Part shown: in pieces, positions 7,866-16,633 of the stretch
Layout: every line of letters begins with the position of its first letter
Position numbering within the stretch: position 1 is the stretch's first letter
IMG/VR virus record: IMGVR_UViG_3300032224_000207
Span: 1 to 45,113 of that record
Source: a virus
Strand: one strand, 5' to 3'
DNA length: 45,113 bases
Notes under the pieces: model-generated
Database searches by the model: none
What the model was told of the DNA's origin: nothing
What the model saw: the letters and a program-made list of their open reading frames with translations, nothing else
Program-made: the position numbers and the translations under genes

Positions 7866-9266
7866 TTAACCTTTCTTACGTTTGGTTACACCATCTTGTA
7901 TGTAGTAGCTGTTAGGAGGCAGCTTGTCGTACTCTTCTTTAGAAGTAGGTTTAGCAGGATTGTCTTGAGTATATTTGTTACTAGGAACACTAGGGGCAGA
8001 AGCAGCCGTACTAGGCTTACTAGATTTAGGAGCAAGACTTGTGTCCCTTTTAGCAGGTGCTGTCTTCTCAGGAGGTCCATAAGAAGTTGTATCAATGTTT
8101 TCAAGCTCGTGCATAAGGCCTTCATACAGACGGTCTTTTTCTTTTCCTTCAGGCATACCTTCTAAGGAAGCAAGCTTTCTATCAACAACTTCTTTTTTAA
8201 GTTCTTGAAGTTCACGCCAAGCTTTAGTTGATTTAAGTTCTTCTAATTTTTTAGTGTCACCTTTTGCAGCAGCAGCTTTAGCTGCTTGTGTTGCAGAGTC
8301 GCCTTTAACCAAACCGTATAAATAAGACTCTGGTTTACTTTCTTCTGTTACTGCTTTCTTAAAAGCATCTGTAGCTTCTTGAATAGGCTTTTTAAATTCA
8401 AAGTCAACCTTAGCTGCATCTCTACGAAACATACCGTACTGACGGTCTTCTCTTTTAGATTCAGCATCACCACCAGCACCTTTAATTTGCTTGTTTTTAT
8501 AAACTTGTTCTGCAATCTCTAGAGATTTTTGTGCTTTTTCTAATTGTATTTCTAAAACTTTAAGACGCTGCTCATTAGCAGCCATATTGTTTTTACCTTC
8601 ACCGTTGTTCATCAACGCTTCAAGTTGTGCTTTTTGTAGCTTAGGATCTTTCTCTTCAAAGAATCCTGGTATGTGTACCCTAATAGCCCGCTTCATATCT
8701 TCAGGCATCTTATCAAGTAGCCCTTGAAACTGTTGATCTGTAGCACCACGAACAGTAGCTAAACCATCACCAATTTGTCGTCTATTAATTTCAAATTCTT
8801 TTAATTTATTTACAAGAGCTTTGGCTTGCTCTGAGTCAGCAATCTTAATAAGCCTTTCACCATCAGCAGTATCAATACCCATAACAGCCGCAGCTAATTT
8901 ACGGCTCTGATCTTCTGGGGTCAGCTTTGCATACTCAGGATCTGAAGTAAGTTTAGTAATGGCTGCCTTCTTTTCAGAAGTCATATCAATCTTAGCTTGA
9001 CTAACAAGGTTAGCTAGCTTTGTTTGTTGTATAGCTGCTTGTTCTTGTTCTATTTTTAATGCAGCTTCTTGAGGAGCATACAAAGCTTTAATTCGATCTT
9101 GTTCAAGTTTAAGTTGAACTTCTTCAGGAGCAGCACGATCCTCTGCTAACTTACGTGTAGCAGCAGCTTGAGTTAAGTCTTGTATATACGGAGCTTTAGC
9201 TACGTTCTCTTGTAACTGCTCAACAGCTCTACTGCCAGCAGCTACATCAGACATTAAGAATGCCAT
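7866..9266 (-). CDS. Coiled-coil internal virion / ejection protein (P22 gp20 position)
   Basis: A 466-residue, Ala/Glu/Lys/Gln-rich, almost entirely helical protein with long predicted coiled coils (about 10-110, 225-265, 290-400) and a Pro/Ser/Thr-rich C-terminal tail (about 400-466). I see no catalytic motif. It sits between a gp7-like protein and the giant polyvalent protein, with only a few bases between genes, matching the order of P22 ejection proteins gp7-gp20-gp16. By position it should be an internal capsid protein released with the DNA. Sequence similarity to gp20 itself is not claimed. Confidence 0.6.
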   Translation of the reverse strand: MAFLMSDVAAGSRAVEQLQENVAKAPYIQDLTQAAATRKLAEDRAAPEEVQLKLEQDRIKALYAPQEAALKIEQEQAAIQQTKLANLVSQAKIDMTSEKKAAITKLTSDPEYAKLTPEDQSRKLAAAVMGIDTADGERLIKIADSEQAKALVNKLKEFEINRRQIGDGLATVRGATDQQFQGLLDKMPEDMKRAIRVHIPGFFEEKDPKLQKAQLEALMNNGEGKNNMAANEQRLKVLEIQLEKAQKSLEIAEQVYKNKQIKGAGGDAESKREDRQYGMFRRDAAKVDFEFKKPIQEATDAFKKAVTEESKPESYLYGLVKGDSATQAAKAAAAKGDTKKLEELKSTKAWRELQELKKEVVDRKLASLEGMPEGKEKDRLYEGLMHELENIDTTSYGPPEKTAPAKRDTSLAPKSSKPSTAASAPSVPSNKYTQDNPAKPTSKEEYDKLPPNSYYIQDGVTKRKKG

Positions 9267-9282
9267 AACATATTCCTTTTAA

Positions 9283-9888
9283 TTAAAAGTTAATCAAACC
9301 AAAAGGATCAAAGTTTTGTGGTCCACTCATACCACCACCGCCACCATAGCCGCTTCCTTGACTTGCGTTGTATATACCACCAATACCTTGGATAACAGCA
9401 CCAAGACCTTGACCTTGAGCTTGTTGATACTGTTGACCAGCTTGTAACGCAGAGCTTTGTTGAGGCAATGTAGTAGCACCAGAAGCAGTAGCAAGCCTGT
9501 TCATATAGTCAGTCATAAAGCCATAGTAGCCTTGTTGTGCTTGTTTATCTAAAGCAATCTGTTCATTACCAGATCTCATCATTCCAGATGCAGCAGCACT
9601 GCGTTTAGAAGCTTCTAATGAAGGATCCATAACACCAGTTTTAAATTGACTATACCCAGGAGCTTTTGTAATGTCTTGTGTACCACCTTGTGTTAAAGCG
9701 CCAGCATATAAACCACCAAGAGTGTCTCGGTACTTTACAAAAGGATCAACAACTTGTTGAGCAGCAGCAGTAGCACCTCCAGCACTTACACTGCCTCCAC
9801 CACCACCGCCTCCACCAAATAAAGAGTTAAGACCTCCAGCAATACCTACAACAGATGCTATTGTGCCTAATGAGATTCCAGCAGACAT
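9283..9888 (-). CDS. Internal virion / DNA transfer protein (P22 gp7-like position)
   Basis: A 201-residue protein with a hydrophobic Gly/Ser N-terminus (residues 3-24) and a run of eight glycines (about 25-32). The central helical part has an ASGMMRSGNEQIALDKQAQQGYYGF segment typical of podovirus DNA-transfer proteins, followed by Gln/Gly/Ala-rich sequence and a second glycine run near the C-terminus. Its start overlaps the end of the cupin-SET gene by 22 bases. Likely part of the ejected trans-envelope channel. The assignment rests on composition, that conserved segment and synteny. Confidence 0.6.
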   Translation of the reverse strand: MSAGISLGTIASVVGIAGGLNSLFGGGGGGGGSVSAGGATAAAQQVVDPFVKYRDTLGGLYAGALTQGGTQDITKAPGYSQFKTGVMDPSLEASKRSAAASGMMRSGNEQIALDKQAQQGYYGFMTDYMNRLATASGATTLPQQSSALQAGQQYQQAQGQGLGAVIQGIGGIYNASQGSGYGGGGGMSGPQNFDPFGLINF

Positions 9889-10769
9889 TTGTCAGCTCCC
9901 TTCCAAAGATTGTTTACTTGTATAACTTGTCTGTAATCTAAGGTGATCTCTTCACCCAAGTCACCTCCAACCATGCCTGATATGTCTCGTATTGCTACTA
10001 GGAACATATCTCCTAAATCATTTACAAATGCCATTGCATTAGGAGTTTTAGAATGATTGACAAGGTATCCAGCAGGAGTCCTACAACCACCTAATCTCAT
10101 TGGTGCAATAAGGCTATGTTGTTTAATTACAGCGGTTGAGAACATTCCTTTACCTTGAATAGGAGAATCTCCAGCACAGATGCTGTAGCTACCATCAGGA
10201 AAGGGAATGCAATCTTTTCTGTGTTTAGACGCTAACTCGATGTCCTCTAGAGTCCAACCAGACTCTTCAACCATCTTTAAGAAGTCTTGTCGATCTTCTT
10301 CATGCAGAGGATATTCTTTAAACAGTTTTTGTTCTTGGTGTTGCTTAAGAATATCTGGGGATTTAAACAGTGTTGACTCAAGATACTCAACGTCAGTACT
10401 ATTTGTTACATAGATATTTTGCCACACAACATCCTCTAAGGTAAAGCCTACTTTGCTTCCAGCCTTAGCTACAAACATGTGTGGAGCTACCAAAGTCTGG
10501 GTAGAACCATCTCCGTCAATGACATTAATACTGCCCTTAAGCAGTACGTTCATGTGCTCTGAGACATGCTCTTGACCAACAATTAGGGTGTTTTTAGGGT
10601 AGTGGGCTTCCCTAATATACAAACCACCACCAAACCTATGAATAATAGAGTTAGAAGTCTGTTCCCCTTTCATAAGGGCTTTAGCCAACTCTAGTTTGCT
10701 ATCTGTGTTACGAAGGTCAAAACCTTCTTTAGTAGCAACAGAGTTAATAGCTTCTACAACATCATCCAA
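9867..10769 (-). CDS. Cupin-like + SET-domain fusion protein (putative protein lysine methyltransferase)
   Basis: A 300-residue two-domain protein. Residues about 40-125 look like a cupin/double-stranded beta-helix (YPKNTLIVGQEHVSEHMNVLLKGSINVIDGDG). Residues about 195-285 carry SET hallmarks: GKGMF (206-210), NHSKTPN (238-244), a DI..G turn (262-) and GEEITLDY (272-279), which in SET enzymes form the S-adenosylmethionine pocket, the pseudoknot and the catalytic Tyr. SET domains methylate protein lysines. The gene lies between the gp10-like tail gene and the ejection proteins, where P22 has gp26/gp14, and ends overlapping the gp7-like gene. The target could be a virion or a host protein. Domain call fairly firm, substrate unknown. 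Confidence 0.72.
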   Translation of the reverse strand: MDDVVEAINSVATKEGFDLRNTDSKLELAKALMKGEQTSNSIIHRFGGGLYIREAHYPKNTLIVGQEHVSEHMNVLLKGSINVIDGDGSTQTLVAPHMFVAKAGSKVGFTLEDVVWQNIYVTNSTDVEYLESTLFKSPDILKQHQEQKLFKEYPLHEEDRQDFLKMVEESGWTLEDIELASKHRKDCIPFPDGSYSICAGDSPIQGKGMFSTAVIKQHSLIAPMRLGGCRTPAGYLVNHSKTPNAMAFVNDLGDMFLVAIRDISGMVGGDLGEEITLDYRQVIQVNNLWKGADKCLLESH

Positions 10770-10771
10770 GG

Positions 10772-12241
10772 TTATCTCCTATAACGTCCACCACCAACAG
10801 CTTGTTCTTGATCCATCTCACCAATCCTAAAATCTACTTCAGCTCCATCAAGTCTTAATGGACAGTTACTAGTAACAAGGAACTCCCAAGCTCTACGTCT
10901 GTCAGCACCACTGAGATATAACTGTGATCTAGGAGCATTTAAGTCTATAGCCCTGTAGCTTGACCAAGTAACGTAGTCATCCCCAGAGTGACGTATTTGC
11001 ATTGTTCCTGCTGTCTTATCACCCACAATCTCTAACCTTCCATAGAATTTACGTTTAGTAGTTCCATTGTCTATGATGTCCGTAACAGTACGGCAATAGA
11101 TAGGTTGGTTGTTATCTCGGTATGTATTAACATCAAAGTAATACAAAGTAGCTGTATCGTCATCTAAAGTATACGCTACCCCACCTAATGATGCAAAAAA
11201 AGCAGGACGGAAGTAAGACTCTTGGTAAGTACCAGGGTAGGGTTGGTCATTACTTTGAATAGAGAATTGAGTCCATGTGTACCACATCTTCTCATTCAAA
11301 TCAAATACCAAAGTCTTTTGGGTGTTATGCAAAGTCAATATGTACAAAGTATGCCCGTCTATGGTGTAGCAATAGGCAGATACTTGTCCTAAGTTATCAG
11401 CTTCTAAATGACGGTCTACAGAAGCTGTAGAGACACGGACAGGAGATACTCCATCCATAAGGTAAACAGAACGGCTATTGGTCTTTGTAGCTCCTATCCA
11501 AAGCACTGTGTTACTAGTAGCAACAATACTATCTCCGTTAGCACAACCAATTTCAGAAGTATAGCTAGCAGCTAAAGCTAAAGGAGAACCAGTAGCGTTA
11601 CCAGCATCATAATAAAACTGAGTGCTAACAGCACCAAAAGCTATCAGGTAGTTCAAGTGCTTAGCAATACCAACAAGAGTATCAGTAGTCTGTTCAAAGC
11701 TTAGGTAGCTAAGAGCATCCCAAGTAGTTGGGTCACCAACGTTAGAGTTGTATATACGATTGTTACTAGTACCAATAAACAAATAGTTGTCTAAGTACAC
11801 AGCACCAGATACGTAAGGAGATGAAGGTAACGTAGTCATTGCCACAGATGAACCAGACTGGTTGTACAAGTATCCGTTAACTTTGTTATGGAAGAACAAA
11901 TAGGTATCAAGAAACGTCTTAACAAAGTAGCTTTGACTAGTTGAAGCAGACGTAGTACCCAAGGTAGTCACAGCATAAGAAGAGCTAGGATTAACTTGGT
12001 AAATAGTGTTATTAATAACAGCAATAAGTTTATTGTTAAATGGGGTTAACCCTTGGCTAGGTGTGTAAGCTGGAGGAGTAATAGCTACAATTTGTTTAGC
12101 AGCTACAAGCCCTGGACGTTTAATTAACTCCCGCTTCTGATCTCTTGTCTCAAAAAAACAATTAGATGAATAAGAATCTTTAGCAAAGCTACCTGTTCTG
12201 CTTTCAATAGGTTGAGTAAGCGGTATACGTTCTGTAGCCAT
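10772..12241 (-). CDS. Packaged-DNA stabilisation / tail hub protein (P22 gp10-like)
   Basis: A 489-residue protein with the opening SRTGSFAKDSYSSNCFFE, then RPGLV, and a string of Tyr/Thr/Ser-rich beta blades (AVYLDNYLFIGTSNN, EKMWYTWTQF) as in the P22 gp10 family. These proteins bind under the portal-adaptor complex, close the tail after packaging and carry the rest of the tail. Length agrees with P22 gp10 (about 470). It directly follows the gp4-like adaptor gene with a two-base gap, the same order as in P22. No truncation is seen. Confidence 0.8.
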   Translation of the reverse strand: MATERIPLTQPIESRTGSFAKDSYSSNCFFETRDQKRELIKRPGLVAAKQIVAITPPAYTPSQGLTPFNNKLIAVINNTIYQVNPSSSYAVTTLGTTSASTSQSYFVKTFLDTYLFFHNKVNGYLYNQSGSSVAMTTLPSSPYVSGAVYLDNYLFIGTSNNRIYNSNVGDPTTWDALSYLSFEQTTDTLVGIAKHLNYLIAFGAVSTQFYYDAGNATGSPLALAASYTSEIGCANGDSIVATSNTVLWIGATKTNSRSVYLMDGVSPVRVSTASVDRHLEADNLGQVSAYCYTIDGHTLYILTLHNTQKTLVFDLNEKMWYTWTQFSIQSNDQPYPGTYQESYFRPAFFASLGGVAYTLDDDTATLYYFDVNTYRDNNQPIYCRTVTDIIDNGTTKRKFYGRLEIVGDKTAGTMQIRHSGDDYVTWSSYRAIDLNAPRSQLYLSGADRRRAWEFLVTSNCPLRLDGAEVDFRIGEMDQEQAVGGGRYRR

Positions 12242-12243
12242 GC

Positions 12244-13008
12244 TTACCGTCCATAAGAGTTGTTAGACGTAGATCTAAAGTCTGGTTGGAAGAATGTACT
12301 AGAAACTTCAACGTTCCAATCATCAAGTTGAGTTCTATACGTTTGTGCTCTTGTAGCAATCTCTTGTCTAGCGTTCATAGGAACACCGTACTCTAAAGCT
12401 AATTGGTCAGCTAAGTTCCATACCAAACAGTTCATCCACTCGTTAGGGAAGTCTGGTATGTCAGTAGCTAACGTCATGTCATTCAAAGGCATTTGAGCAA
12501 TTATGTGTAGCTCTAAGTTAGCTTGAGAGTAAGCATCAGGTGTTAGGTATACATACAAGATACCGTTAGTCTTTTTACTATCGTAAAAGATTGTGTTAGC
12601 AGTACCAGTAGAAAACTTAGAACCCAATACGTTGTACTCTTGTTTAGAAACAATCATCACAGGTGTATCTATGACTGGAGTACTAGTAGTAGTACGGTAG
12701 AACCCCTGTATAACTTTAAGAGGTCTATCTGTAATAGCTACAGTAGGTGCTAACGAGTCATACATTAAATCAGAACTATTGCCACCTAATGTGTAAGTTG
12801 TTTTTGCATTAGTTAAAGGAACAATTAGCTCTGATACTTTCCATAACTTAAGACCATCAGTATTAAGTTGCTTAACAAGCAAGTTTAAAGACATATTGGC
12901 ATTAGCAATAGTCTCTGCATCAGGTGTACTACCAACTTCAAGTGTCCCTAACTTTCTTAAAGCTAAAGAAATGATTTGATCACGGTTAATGGAGTAGTTA
13001 GAAGACAT
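12244..13008 (-). CDS. Head-to-tail adaptor (P22 gp4-like tail accessory factor)
   Basis: A 254-residue protein starting with an INRDQIISLALRKLGTLEVG segment, followed by ANMSLNLLVKQLNTDGLKLW, both typical of the P22 gp4 / tail accessory factor family that docks a dodecamer below the portal. The rest is mixed alpha/beta with a helical C-terminus. P22 gp4 is shorter (166 residues), but extended versions are common in environmental podoviruses. The gene precedes the gp10-like gene, as expected, and follows the fibre cluster, which in this phage is inserted between capsid and adaptor. Confidence 0.75.
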   Translation of the reverse strand: MSSNYSINRDQIISLALRKLGTLEVGSTPDAETIANANMSLNLLVKQLNTDGLKLWKVSELIVPLTNAKTTYTLGGNSSDLMYDSLAPTVAITDRPLKVIQGFYRTTTSTPVIDTPVMIVSKQEYNVLGSKFSTGTANTIFYDSKKTNGILYVYLTPDAYSQANLELHIIAQMPLNDMTLATDIPDFPNEWMNCLVWNLADQLALEYGVPMNARQEIATRAQTYRTQLDDWNVEVSSTFFQPDFRSTSNNSYGR

Positions 13009-13010
13009 GT

Positions 13011-13172
13011 TTAACCTTCTTGGTTATCCGCTGGAAGTGGTGTGTTGCCCTCTGCAAGCCACTTTAGGTAGGCTTGGTAGTCAGTGTTGGCGGGGTCTTT
13101 TGGGATTGAAACGTTATCAGTTAGGCGTTTTATAGCAACAAATTTACCATTAAATGTTTGCAGTTTATACAT
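13011..13172 (-). CDS. Small fibre-linked protein (53 residues), fibre-assembly-like
   Basis: An ATG at 13172 touches the TAA of the upstream fibre gene, and the frame runs 53 codons to 13011. The product begins MYKLQTFNGKFVAIKRL and contains DYQAYLKWLAEGNTPLPAD near the C-terminus. The same Y.xYx.W...GN.P pattern is in the 52-residue product at 18330-18488. Such short proteins next to fibre genes are common in environmental phages and are often thought to assist fibre assembly or cap the fibre. Function is inferred only from the pairing. Confidence 0.65.
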   Translation of the reverse strand: MYKLQTFNGKFVAIKRLTDNVSIPKDPANTDYQAYLKWLAEGNTPLPADNQEG

Positions 13173-14258
13173 TTATAGCTCCGCAGAAAGAGTGATTGCA
13201 TTTGTATTGTTTTGACGCATTAAATACCCTCTAGAGGCTGTTAAACCAGTAAAGTTTCCTAACAGAATCACGGTGGCATTATCATTTCCAGATAGCGCAG
13301 TTAATGACGTACTGCTTTGAGCGTAATCATTTGAACCATCTGAAATTGAAATAACGCCTTGTTGTCCTGCTGTTGGAGAGGTACGCATATCAACACGCAT
13401 TGCAACGCTTGCCACAATACTAGTCGTACTATTTCCTCCACCGCTAATTGAGCGAGACAATTGATAGTACCTCTGACACAAAGTCAACTCAGTACCATAA
13501 GGTCTGTAATCAAAGCTCGTTGCTGTTGAGCCTTTTTCTAGCTGTACACCTGTGATGTAGAAAGTGGCTGTGTTTGTGCCGACTACAGAAGTTGCGCCTG
13601 TGGCTGTTATGTAATTTCCAGCACCTGACCATGCACCAGCCGTTCCGCTATAAGTAGAACCACCGCCAAGACCAAAAGATAAATTTATTCCAATCCCGTT
13701 TGTTGTTAACCAAGTTCCACTTGTATCGCCAGCAATAGTTACGCTAATTGTTGTCCAAGTGTTTGCTGTTGGTATTGAATAAGTAAAAGGGTATGCTCTA
13801 GCAGCTGTACTATTTCTTAATGCGCCGCCAAAAGTCCCAGTTAAACTTGAATAAACTCGAAACGATAAAGTAACAGTTGCGGCAGATGCTGTACCCCAAG
13901 CAAGGTCTGCTATGTTAAATCCCTCTATAGGTTGGAATATTGAAAATATATCACTTGAAGTTACTGCGTAGGCAGAACTTGAAGTTACGCCAAGATAATT
14001 TGCAAATCCTGCTGGCGGGGTAACTGAGCCAGCATTTTGTTGGGCTGTAAATTTAGATGCGGCAGTAGCATTAAAACACCATCTATCTAAACCGTAAGAG
14101 CCATTTGTCGGCGTAACACTTGCCCCCGCATTCCTTTGGTCAATTGCCATTGCACCATTGATGATGCGGTTCTTGAAGCCAAAACCAGTAGCGGCTGTGT
14201 TTTGCGATGACGAATCGTTAAACACTACGCCTGATGTGCCGTTGATTGTGACTGACAT
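13173..14258 (-). CDS. Tail appendage / adhesin with FKNRIINGAMAIDQRNAG module
   Basis: A 361-residue beta-rich protein. The N-terminus MSVTINGTSGVVFND is a short virion-attachment stretch like the one in the 15384-15926 product. A GFKNRIINGAMAIDQRNAG segment (about 27-45) starts a module widespread in phage receptor-binding proteins, and YITGVQLEKGSTATSFDYRPY marks a carbohydrate-binding-like jelly roll near residue 235-260. Its start overlaps the stop of the S74 fibre (TAATG). Base use here has more GCG/CGC/GCC than flanking late genes, suggesting recent exchange. Receptor unknown. Confidence 0.65.
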   Translation of the reverse strand: MSVTINGTSGVVFNDSSSQNTAATGFGFKNRIINGAMAIDQRNAGASVTPTNGSYGLDRWCFNATAASKFTAQQNAGSVTPPAGFANYLGVTSSSAYAVTSSDIFSIFQPIEGFNIADLAWGTASAATVTLSFRVYSSLTGTFGGALRNSTAARAYPFTYSIPTANTWTTISVTIAGDTSGTWLTTNGIGINLSFGLGGGSTYSGTAGAWSGAGNYITATGATSVVGTNTATFYITGVQLEKGSTATSFDYRPYGTELTLCQRYYQLSRSISGGGNSTTSIVASVAMRVDMRTSPTAGQQGVISISDGSNDYAQSSTSLTALSGNDNATVILLGNFTGLTASRGYLMRQNNTNAITLSAEL

Positions 14259-15226
14259 TATTTATTCTCCAGTGCTGTGATTCGTGCTGTCAGGGCTGTG
14301 ATAAGGGCTTGTTGTTCTTGGATGGCGGCTGTCAGATAAGGAATAAGTTTGTCAAGATTAACAGCCCAAGGTTCTTGCCCTTGCGCTAACTCATCGCCTT
14401 TGCCATCATTTGGTTTATAAACACACTCAGGAAATACCTCATTTAACTCTTGGGCAATAAAGCCATAAGATTGTTCATCATTTTCTTTAAACTTAAACTT
14501 GCTTGGTTTTAATTGCATGACTTTTTTAACGCCATCAGATACAGCGTGAATATCTGTTTTTATGCGTCTATCAGAACCAGCAAAGAATCCTGCGTTACTT
14601 GCGCCATTGGATGCAATAAATCCAGTTGATGCCGTACCGTTATTTGTAAGAAACTGAATATACTTGTTTGTACCAGCAGTAACTGTTGCGGAAACTTTAA
14701 TTAATTGAAATCCCACAGTTGCATCAGCCGTAGCGGTAGTCTGAATTGTTCCGTTGGCTACTGTCACGTTACCGCTGGAGTCGATAGTCATCGCCAGCGC
14801 GCCGTTTGTTCCAAACTGCATTGGGTATGCGCCAAATGAATTCAGAACAGAGGCATAGGCACTGCTTCCAGTTAATAAACTTGCGCCTGTGCTTGATTCT
14901 CTGCCAATATTGAAACTGCCGCCAGTATTAGAAAAACCAAGAAAACCATAACTTGTGCCTGTCGATGGTTTTATGCGAACGTATGGGCCTGTGCTTGCTT
15001 GAACATCAAGATTAGCACCTGGCGAAGCAGTACCAATACCCACATTACCAGATGAATCAACCCTGACACGCTCAGTGCTTGTGCCTGACGCTGTGGTGTA
15101 TATAGCTAACTGTCCATTGCTTGAGCCGCTGTCAATACCAGCAATCTGAGCCGCTATGGGCGTGTTACCAGAACCAAACGTCAGCGTGTCTGACGATGTG
15201 TTGGGTATAGTAATTTTGATACTCAT
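14258..15226 (-). CDS. Tail fibre/spike with C-terminal S74 intramolecular chaperone
   Basis: A 322-residue protein. The first two-thirds are beta-structured shaft sequence with the repeated motif RVDSSGNVGIG and DSSGNVTVANG. The C-terminal 100 residues are an endosialidase-type S74 chaperone: SDRRIKTDIHAV (about 221-232), YGFIAQELNEVFPE (about 256-269), and a final helix ending ITALTARITALENK. S74 domains fold the trimeric fibre and then cut themselves off, with the Ser of the SDRR region as nucleophile. The start overlaps the previous small gene by four bases. Confidence 0.8.
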   Translation of the reverse strand: MSIKITIPNTSSDTLTFGSGNTPIAAQIAGIDSGSSNGQLAIYTTASGTSTERVRVDSSGNVGIGTASPGANLDVQASTGPYVRIKPSTGTSYGFLGFSNTGGSFNIGRESSTGASLLTGSSAYASVLNSFGAYPMQFGTNGALAMTIDSSGNVTVANGTIQTTATADATVGFQLIKVSATVTAGTNKYIQFLTNNGTASTGFIASNGASNAGFFAGSDRRIKTDIHAVSDGVKKVMQLKPSKFKFKENDEQSYGFIAQELNEVFPECVYKPNDGKGDELAQGQEPWAVNLDKLIPYLTAAIQEQQALITALTARITALENK

Positions 15227-15384
15227 GCTAATTGCTCCTCTGTAGGTCTAGCCAATGTTGGATGTTCCCACTTTGCAATGTAGTCACCTTTGCCATCAGA
15301 ATCGTTTTGCAAGCAAATGGTGTTTAAAAAGTCTGCGTCTTGCAGTTCAGGATAAAGTGCTTTGATTTTGTCGTATAAATTCAT
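15223..15384 (-). CDS. Small XkdW-like fibre-linked protein (53 residues)
   Basis: Translation most likely starts at the second of two adjacent ATGs (15384), six bases after AAGGAG, in an ATGA overlap with the stop of the upstream fibre gene. The product starts MNLYDKIKALYPELQDADF and contains NDSDGKGDYIAKWEHP near its end, the pattern of XkdW-type small tail proteins. It sits between two fibre genes and overlaps both. A fibre-assembly accessory role is inferred. Confidence 0.65.
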   Translation of the reverse strand: MNLYDKIKALYPELQDADFLNTICLQNDSDGKGDYIAKWEHPTLARPTEEQLA

Positions 15385-15926
15385 CATGTGCTCCTTACCA
15401 ATACACCTTGAAACCATGTAACAGTTCCTGTATTAACAGTAAATGTTAATGTGCCTGTTCCAGTCGCCAACCCATAAAGCTCTACATAATCAGTAGAGCC
15501 GTTAAAATTAATTAATGCACTTACAACAGAATAAAAACCTGTCCCCGAAGCTGCGGCGCTAGTAAAATTTCCATCTTTAAACCTAGCGCCGTTTTTATAA
15601 ATTGAAGCTATACAACTTCCTGTTATTGCAGTAGTTGCAGCTATACCAATTTGTCCACTTATCTGATAGTATCCCGCAACAGTAGGCGTAAACCGATAAT
15701 TTGTGGCGTTGTCATAGTTACCATTTGTGTCAAATTCTTCTGTGTTAATTTGTGCTTTTGTAAAAGTTGCTGTTGTTACTGTTTGAGCAGAAGCTAAATA
15801 CGCGCTAAACGCAGGGCCAGTTCCAGCAACACCAGTAGCTAACTCAGGTTGTGTAATGATTGCGTCAGGCAAACCACCAGCACTGATACCAGTGATTGTG
15901 CCTGTTCCGTTTATTGTGATTGCCAT
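15384..15926 (-). CDS. C1q/TNF-like fibre tip protein
   Basis: A 180-residue protein. Residues 1-20 (MAITINGTGTITGISAGG) are the phage-binding stretch shared with neighbouring fibres. Residues about 40-180 look like a C1q/TNF jelly roll: AFSAYLASAQTV, FDTNGNYDNATNYRFTPTVAGYYQISGQIG, and repeated SI.KNG strands ending in WFQGVLV. Such domains trimerise and bind saccharide or protein receptors. The gene lies in the fibre cluster with overlapping or short junctions. Codon use resembles that of the two fibres downstream of it. Confidence 0.65.
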   Translation of the reverse strand: MAITINGTGTITGISAGGLPDAIITQPELATGVAGTGPAFSAYLASAQTVTTATFTKAQINTEEFDTNGNYDNATNYRFTPTVAGYYQISGQIGIAATTAITGSCIASIYKNGARFKDGNFTSAAASGTGFYSVVSALINFNGSTDYVELYGLATGTGTLTFTVNTGTVTWFQGVLVRST

Positions 15927-15935
15927 GATTTATCC

Positions 15936-16619
15936 TTAAAGAACTACCCAAACGCTACCACTGGGAACTGTGACTGTGATGCCTGAGTTAACTGTTATTG
16001 GTCCAGTAGACATAGCATTTTTGCTTGTAGTGATTGTATAGTTACTAGTAACAGATTGACTGTTCTCATAAAACACATCATCAGTACCACCACCTGTAGC
16101 ACCACCACTAGATACCCATGTACTAGTAGTAGCGTTATAAACTTCTATCTTTCCAATGTTACTATTAAATCCTGACAGACCAGCAGTAGGACTTGATGGA
16201 CGAGTAGCAGTAGTCCAAGGACCACCTACAGAACCAACTGAATTTGTTGTACGACCAGAAAATGTGTTAGTAGAACTAAATGTATTTGAACCACTAAATG
16301 TATTAGCTTCATCTAGTTTAGGAAAATCGTTAAGAGAAGCAGCAACTAAACGTAGTTCAACTTTATCTCCAAGTGACCAACTGTTAGCAGTGCTTCCATC
16401 TTGTCCACGAACAATAGTAAAAGTATCAGTAGAACGGGCTGTAACTTTAATGATCTCTACTGTGCCTACTGTGTTAGTAAGGGTGCAATAAAAATAGTCA
16501 GTACCACCAAGAGTAGGAAACAAAGCTCCAGTACCAGCAGCTACTAATAAACTAGTCACAGAAGCATTGATAGCTTCACCTAGTGTAGTTGTAGCATTGT
16601 TAGTAAATTTCATTCCCAT
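15936..16619 (-). CDS. Tail fibre shaft protein
   Basis: A 227-residue protein. The N-terminal half (about 1-90) resembles the baseplate/fibre-attachment fold seen in many phage fibres (TDYFYCTLTN, FTIVRGQDGSTANSWSLGD). A repeat-rich NTFSGSNTFSSTNTFSG segment (about 105-123) resembles a triple-helix shaft, and the C-terminus is Thr/Ser/Val-rich (ITVNSGITVTVPSGSVWVVL). No enzymatic motif. A proximal fibre or adaptor for the downstream adhesins is plausible. Confidence 0.65.
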   Translation of the reverse strand: MGMKFTNNATTTLGEAINASVTSLLVAAGTGALFPTLGGTDYFYCTLTNTVGTVEIIKVTARSTDTFTIVRGQDGSTANSWSLGDKVELRLVAASLNDFPKLDEANTFSGSNTFSSTNTFSGRTTNSVGSVGGPWTTATRPSSPTAGLSGFNSNIGKIEVYNATTSTWVSSGGATGGGTDDVFYENSQSVTSNYTITTSKNAMSTGPITVNSGITVTVPSGSVWVVL

Positions 16620-16633
16620 GTTGTCAACTCCAA

